From Bacteroidales bacterium H5 (GTDB lineage: Bacteria; Bacteroidota; Bacteroidia; Bacteroidales; Muribaculaceae), in the NCBI GenBank assembly GCA_001701225.1, contig DAAQ01000028.1, positions 62,001 to 126,000 on the forward strand: DNA of 64,000 bases. The letters run 5' to 3'. The notes under the pieces were generated by a model that did not search any database, was not told the DNA's origin, and saw only the letters and a list, made by a program, of their open reading frames with translations. Positions 60,034-64,000 of this stretch are shown here, piece after piece (position 1 is the stretch's first letter; every line of letters begins with the position of its first letter). Made by a program: the position numbers and the translations under genes.

Positions 60034-61620
60034 TCAGCGAGTCATGCTCCCCCACGAGGCGCGGTCGAGGTTGCGATAGGCGAGGGCTTCCTGGAGGTGG
60101 TGGGTGAGGATGGGGGCTGCCGCGGCTTGGGCGAGGGTCATGGAGGGTGAGAGGGCATAGTCGAGGTCGGCTATGGTGCGCGACACCTTGAGGATGCGGT
60201 CGTAGGCGCGGGCGCTCATGTCAAGGCGCGTCAAGGTGTCGTGCAGCAGCTTCATCCCCTCGGCGCCGAGGGTGGCATGGGCGGTGAGCAGGCGGCTGTT
60301 CATCTGCGCGTTGCAGTGTATGCCCGGCTCTGAGGCGAAGCGTACAGCCTGTACCTCGCGGGCGCGGATGACACGCCCCCTTATCTCCTCGCTGCGCTCG
60401 GCAGGGCGTGTCGAGGCAAGCGCCTCGAACGGCACCGGCAGTATCTCGACCTGCAGGTCTATGCGGTCGAGCAGCGGCCCCGAGATTCGGTTGAGGTATT
60501 TCTGCACAGCTCCGGGGGGACACTGGCACTCCTTGGTGGGATGGTTGTAATATCCGCAGGGGCATGGATTCATGCTCGCCACAAGCATGAACCCCGCAGG
60601 GTAGTCGATGGCATATCTTGCGCGCGAGATGGAGATGTGCCTGTCCTCGAGGGGCTGGCGCATCACCTCGAGCACCTGGCGCGAGAACTCGGGAAACTCG
60701 TCGAGAAAGAGGACTCCGTTGTGCGCCAGAGATATCTCGCCCGGCTTGGGATTGCTCCCTCCACCGACGAGCGCGACGGGCGATATGGTGTGATGCGGCG
60801 AGCGGTAGGGACGGACGGTCATCAGCCTCGAGCCCTCCTTGAGCTTTCCGGCCACAGAGTGTATCTTGGTGGTCTCGAGCGCCTCGTGCAATGTGAGCGG
60901 GGGGAGGATGGTGGGTATGCGCTTGGCCATCATCGACTTGCCGGAGCCCGGAGGCCCTACCAGCAATATGTTGTGCCCACCGGCGCAAGCCACCTCGAGG
61001 GCGCGCTTGACCGCCTCCTGGCCCTTGACCTCCGAGAAATCGAAATCAAAGACGGTGGATGCCCGCGCGAATTCGGCACGGGTATCCACCACCTCGGGCG
61101 CGAGGTCTATGACCCCGGTGAGGAAATCGACAACCTGGCGCAGCGATTTCACGCCATAGACGTCAAGATTGTTGACCACGGCAGCCTCCGCGACATTGGC
61201 TTCGGGGACAATCATCCCCCTGAAACCCATCTGCCGCGCCTTGATGGCCATGGGGAGCGCGCCACGTATGGGCAGCACGGAGCCGTCGAGCGACAGCTCG
61301 CCCATGATCATGAACTCCTCAAGGGGCCTGAGGCAGTTGATCTGCTCGCTGGCCGAGAGGATGCTCACGGCGATGGGGAGGTCGTATGCCGCCCCCTCCT
61401 TGCGCACGTCGGCCGGCGAGAGGTTGACGACCATATTGCGCCGCGGCCATGTGAAACCGCTCTGGGTCAGCGCCGAGACCACACGCTGGTGGCTCTCGCG
61501 CACAGCCGTGTCGGCCATGCCGACGAGCGCGAACGATACGCCCTGGCGGGCAGACACCTCGATGGTGATGATGATGGCGTCAATGCCCTGGACAGCGGCG
61601 CCGTGAGTCTTTACTAACAA
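60034..61620 (-). CDS. comM: YifB/ComM family Mg chelatase-like AAA+ ATPase
   Basis: A 528-residue AAA+ protein. An N-terminal Lon protease-like fold (VNLSPADVRKEGAAYDLPIA) precedes the AAA domain with Walker A GPPGSGKS and Walker B GVLFLDEFPEF; a Mg-chelatase C-terminal part follows (NRISGPLLDRIDLQVEI). ComM is a branch-migration helicase in natural transformation. The family start MLVKTxGAAVQGIDA requires TTG at 61620 as start codon. A conserved CPCGYYNHPTKECQCPP Cys cluster is kept. Confidence 0.93.
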   Translation of the reverse strand: MLVKTHGAAVQGIDAIIITIEVSARQGVSFALVGMADTAVRESHQRVVSALTQSGFTWPRRNMVVNLSPADVRKEGAAYDLPIAVSILSASEQINCLRPLEEFMIMGELSLDGSVLPIRGALPMAIKARQMGFRGMIVPEANVAEAAVVNNLDVYGVKSLRQVVDFLTGVIDLAPEVVDTRAEFARASTVFDFDFSEVKGQEAVKRALEVACAGGHNILLVGPPGSGKSMMAKRIPTILPPLTLHEALETTKIHSVAGKLKEGSRLMTVRPYRSPHHTISPVALVGGGSNPKPGEISLAHNGVLFLDEFPEFSRQVLEVMRQPLEDRHISISRARYAIDYPAGFMLVASMNPCPCGYYNHPTKECQCPPGAVQKYLNRISGPLLDRIDLQVEILPVPFEALASTRPAERSEEIRGRVIRAREVQAVRFASEPGIHCNAQMNSRLLTAHATLGAEGMKLLHDTLTRLDMSARAYDRILKVSRTIADLDYALSPSMTLAQAAAAPILTHHLQEALAYRNLDRASWGSMTR

Positions 61621-61658
61621 GGAGCGAGAGTTTTATTGTTGAGGATTGCAGTCGGGAT

Positions 61659-63077
61659 TCAGCGTGAGCCGCCTTCGGGGATGAGGCGTACATCTTTCAG
61701 CTCGAGGGTGGCTGTCTTGTCGTCGATGGCAGTCGGTGCGTCGCGATATACGAATGTTGAGTTCGAGATATTGATGTCATACACGCAGCGCAGACCCTCG
61801 ATGCCCGAGGCCACGATGGCCTTGCGGCACCCGTTGCAGGTGACCTTCGAGATATGTATGTCGGTGAACTCGGGCACGTTGACAAGCTCCTTGGGCTTGG
61901 CCGGAGCCTTGTCGTCAGAGCCGGCAGGGCGGTCGGCATATGTGCACTCGAATACGATGGCGTCGCCTGAGATGTCGTTCATCACTATATCCTGCAGATA
62001 GATGTCCTTGGTCTTGCCTCCGCGGCCGATGCCGCTCTTGAACCGCAGGCCTATGTCTGTGCCCGACATGCGGGTGTCCATGCACACGATGCGCTCCATG
62101 CCGCAGATGTCCTCGCTGCCGATGACAAATCCGCCATGTCCGTGGAATGCTGTGCAGTGGCGTATCAGTATGTCGGCGCATCCGTTGACAAGGGCCTTCT
62201 CCTTATACTCGCCGCTCTTGAGGCAGAATCCGTCATCGCCTGCGTCGATGGTCGAGTTGACCACCAGCACCTGATGACAGTCGCTCAGGTCGATGGCGTC
62301 GGCGTTCTGGGCGTTCCACGGCGCGCGCACGGTGATGCCGTCGATGATGACGTTGCGCGAGTTGAAGGGATGCACATGAAACTTGGGGGCGTTCTGAAAG
62401 GTGACCCCTTCGAGCAATATCCCCTCGCAATGAAAGACGCGGAACAGGTCGTTGCGCATCTTTTCCTGTTTCTCGGGGGTCGTGGCCACGTTGGCATAGC
62501 CGTAGCGAGAGTCCCATGGATAGTACAGGTCGCCCTTCGAGTTCTCCACGCCACCCTGTGCCTTGTATGCCTTCCACTCGACATCGCTCACCTTGCCGCG
62601 CTTGACGGGGCGCCACTCGTGGCCGCGGCCGTCGATGATGCCCCGGCCGGTGATGCCGATGTTCTTGCAGCGTGTCGCGGTGATGCCGGGGAGCACGCGC
62701 CTGGCCTTGGGGTCAGGGTCGACATAGAGGCTCTTGTCGGGCGAGAAGAGTATAATGGCGTTCTTGTCGAGGTTGAGGCAGATGTCGCTCTTCAGCTCTA
62801 TGGGGCCGGTGAGCCATACACCGGCAGGTATCTCGAGTATTCCTCCCCCCTGTGCCGACAGGCTCTCTATGCCGCGGGCGAATGCCTCGGTGCAGAGTGT
62901 GACGCCGTCACCCTTGGCCCCGAAATCGGTCAGCGAGGCGTGGCGGTCGGGGAAGGTGACCTCCGTAACAGGGGCCACCTCGACAGGAAGGTTGGTATAG
63001 TAGTGTGAATAGTCCTTGGCAGATCCGGCGATGGTGCCTGCGAGTAGCAATGACAATAGCAAAAACATTTTTCTCAT
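61659..63077 (-). CDS. GH28 polygalacturonase, secreted
   Basis: A 472-residue pectinase with signal peptide (1-20). The right-handed beta-helix carries the GH28 catalytic set: Asp260 in NADAIDL, Asp281 and Asp282 in DAGDDGFC, His314 in GHGG and Arg345-x-Lys347 in RFKSG. It cleaves galacturonan or rhamnogalacturonan. The gene is divergent from the secreted protein at 63316, sharing a 238-bp intergenic region. Confidence 0.93.
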   Translation of the reverse strand: MRKMFLLLSLLLAGTIAGSAKDYSHYYTNLPVEVAPVTEVTFPDRHASLTDFGAKGDGVTLCTEAFARGIESLSAQGGGILEIPAGVWLTGPIELKSDICLNLDKNAIILFSPDKSLYVDPDPKARRVLPGITATRCKNIGITGRGIIDGRGHEWRPVKRGKVSDVEWKAYKAQGGVENSKGDLYYPWDSRYGYANVATTPEKQEKMRNDLFRVFHCEGILLEGVTFQNAPKFHVHPFNSRNVIIDGITVRAPWNAQNADAIDLSDCHQVLVVNSTIDAGDDGFCLKSGEYKEKALVNGCADILIRHCTAFHGHGGFVIGSEDICGMERIVCMDTRMSGTDIGLRFKSGIGRGGKTKDIYLQDIVMNDISGDAIVFECTYADRPAGSDDKAPAKPKELVNVPEFTDIHISKVTCNGCRKAIVASGIEGLRCVYDINISNSTFVYRDAPTAIDDKTATLELKDVRLIPEGGSR

Positions 63078-63140
63078 GGTCCGTACGGTTTATGGTCTGG
63101 TATGAAGGTTGATGGGTTGGATGTTAACGTGATATATTTG

Positions 63141-63148
63141 CAAATTTA
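63141..63148 (-). promoter_or_regulatory. Possible promoter element of the GH28 gene
   Basis: TAAATTTG on the minus strand, 64 nt before the GH28 ATG. It overlaps a plus-strand TATATTTG (63133-63140), so the site is nearly palindromic and could be read either way. Confidence 0.4.
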
Positions 63149-63252
63149 AGCCAAAACATCCGAAATATGGCAACAGGTTTAGTTAAAAAGTGTCATTATA
63201 TTGTTGAGATATGGTCTGTTTCTCTGATAAAATAGTCTATATTTCTGATTGT

Positions 63253-63285
63253 TTTGCCTGTTATGTGACAAAATGGCTATATTTG
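63253..63285 (+). promoter_or_regulatory. Promoter of the secreted protein at 63316
   Basis: TTTG (63253-63256) and TATATTTG (63278-63285) are 21 nt apart, 30 nt before the ATG. Confidence 0.7.
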
Positions 63286-63315
63286 TAGAACAGTTAACCA
63301 AAATCATCAGTTACC

Positions 63316-64000
63316 ATGAACAGAATACGCAGCTTGATCGCTGCATCTCTGATTGTGTCAGGGGTGTCGGCGGCGCCGCTGACCGTCTGCGATTTCGAGG
63401 CTTATCCCGTCGGGACGCAGTGGACCATGTGGCAGTCGGGTGGCGGAGAGATAACCTCCACAGCTACCGTCGAGGCGGATCCCGTGAATCCGTCAAACAA
63501 AGTCCTTCACATCGTGCTCAGGGAGTGGGGATGCCATCCCGAGTTCACTCTGCCGACAGAACTGCGGGGCAGGGCGCTCACCGACCGCTATCCGATGGTG
63601 AGATACGACCTGTACCGTGTCGCCGATGACAATGACGACTGGAAGCAGTTTGCAGCCTATCTCGGCACCCAGGAGCTTTATCGCGACGAGGGGTATCCCA
63701 ACCAGGGCAACCGCACCGAATGGCTCACCAAGACATACACCATGCTCTCCGCCGACGAGGGGAACACGTCGGATGTGATGCGTCTGGGCATACACCACAA
63801 CAATTCTGAGTTCTATATCGACAATATCCAGCTTCTCGGCGCATACGACGATTTCGTGTCGACCGAGGACGGCGGCGTGCTCGACTATTGCACCGACAAC
63901 ACATCAAGCTCATACCGCAACATCTCGGACAATATCTATATCCCTGCGGGCATCACGACCAATGTGCGCACCTCGCGCTATTCTGAGTGGACAGGCCGCG
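63316..64000 (+). CDS. Secreted protein of unknown function, N-terminal part
   Basis: The gene runs off the right end; 228 residues are visible. A signal peptide (about 1-20, cleavage after VSA) is followed by a jelly-roll-like beta domain (CDFEAYPVGTQWTMWQ, VLHIVLREWG, YIDNIQLLGAYDDF), typical of carbohydrate-binding lectin-like folds. The last part (NIYIPAGITTNVRTSRYSEW) looks like the start of a beta-helix repeat region. The divergent GH28 gene suggests a role with pectin (inference). Confidence 0.6.
   Translation, partial: MNRIRSLIAASLIVSGVSAAPLTVCDFEAYPVGTQWTMWQSGGGEITSTATVEADPVNPSNKVLHIVLREWGCHPEFTLPTELRGRALTDRYPMVRYDLYRVADDNDDWKQFAAYLGTQELYRDEGYPNQGNRTEWLTKTYTMLSADEGNTSDVMRLGIHHNNSEFYIDNIQLLGAYDDFVSTEDGGVLDYCTDNTSSSYRNISDNIYIPAGITTNVRTSRYSEWTGR

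Overview
The window is chromosomal DNA of a Bacteroidota bacterium, most likely a Bacteroidales gut commensal of the Muribaculaceae type. The evidence is a complete type IX secretion core (porT, porP, porK-L-M-N), promoters of the Bacteroidota form (TTTG, about 19-21 nt, TAnnTTTG), a secDF fusion, an Rnf membrane module, a two-domain malic enzyme, and GC-rich coding DNA. The high GC content leaves many long open antisense frames; these were treated as shadows. The family-level placement is inference; no rRNA or tRNA gene was seen.

Layout. 1-2430: end of asd, then phosphatidylethanolamine synthesis (psd, pssA) and a DUF4834 protein. 2588-10447: T9SS operon porT-porP-porK-porL-porM-porN ending in a coupled family 2 glycosyltransferase. 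10557-17368 (minus): O-methyltransferase, aroQ, small membrane protein, NAD-epimerase, glycosyltransferase, DUF389 protein, Na/Pi cotransporter. 17505-24640 (minus): MBL hydrolase, glycosyltransferase, GH3 beta-glucosidase, 7TM-HD phosphodiesterase, DUF2752 and GYF/CD225 membrane proteins. 24703-28810 (minus): deoC, MazG-like, dtd, fic, fsr-like exporter. 28874-36155 (minus): ettA, xerD, a reduced HGVHSPF protein, YfhO, a lipoprotein, def, ruvX. 36328-42627 (plus): rplS with a hairpin leader, a 763-bp gene-free stretch packed with palindromes, secDF, and a CPA2 antiporter. 42628-44400: an AT-rich island with three paralogous SANT/HTH-like proteins, bounded on the left by a 48-bp perfect palindrome. 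44465-49061 (minus): tpx, a LolA/thioredoxin-like secreted protein, and an rnfDGEA unit lacking rnfB and rnfC. 49297-56014 (plus): MntA-HepT toxin-antitoxin pair, manC, rel, maeB. 56093-64000: YbjN-like protein, PadR-PspC operon, WYL regulator coupled to a REP-associated (RAYT) HUH protein, comM, a GH28 pectinase, and the start of a divergent secreted protein.

Most genes are ordinary housekeeping or envelope functions in tight operons with ATGA overlaps. The parts that stand out are: (i) the island of three short proteins sharing the N-terminal domain of some HNH endonucleases; (ii) a HUH/RAYT protein with a DprA/SLOG-like C-terminal extension, coupled to a WYL regulator, in the same window as a REPIN-like inverted palindrome pair that shows compensatory base changes; (iii) two families of 7-bp intergenic repeats that form inverted arms just after stop codons; (iv) the hairpin leader of rplS; and (v) an Rnf operon split from its B and C subunits, next to a HepT-MntA pair.
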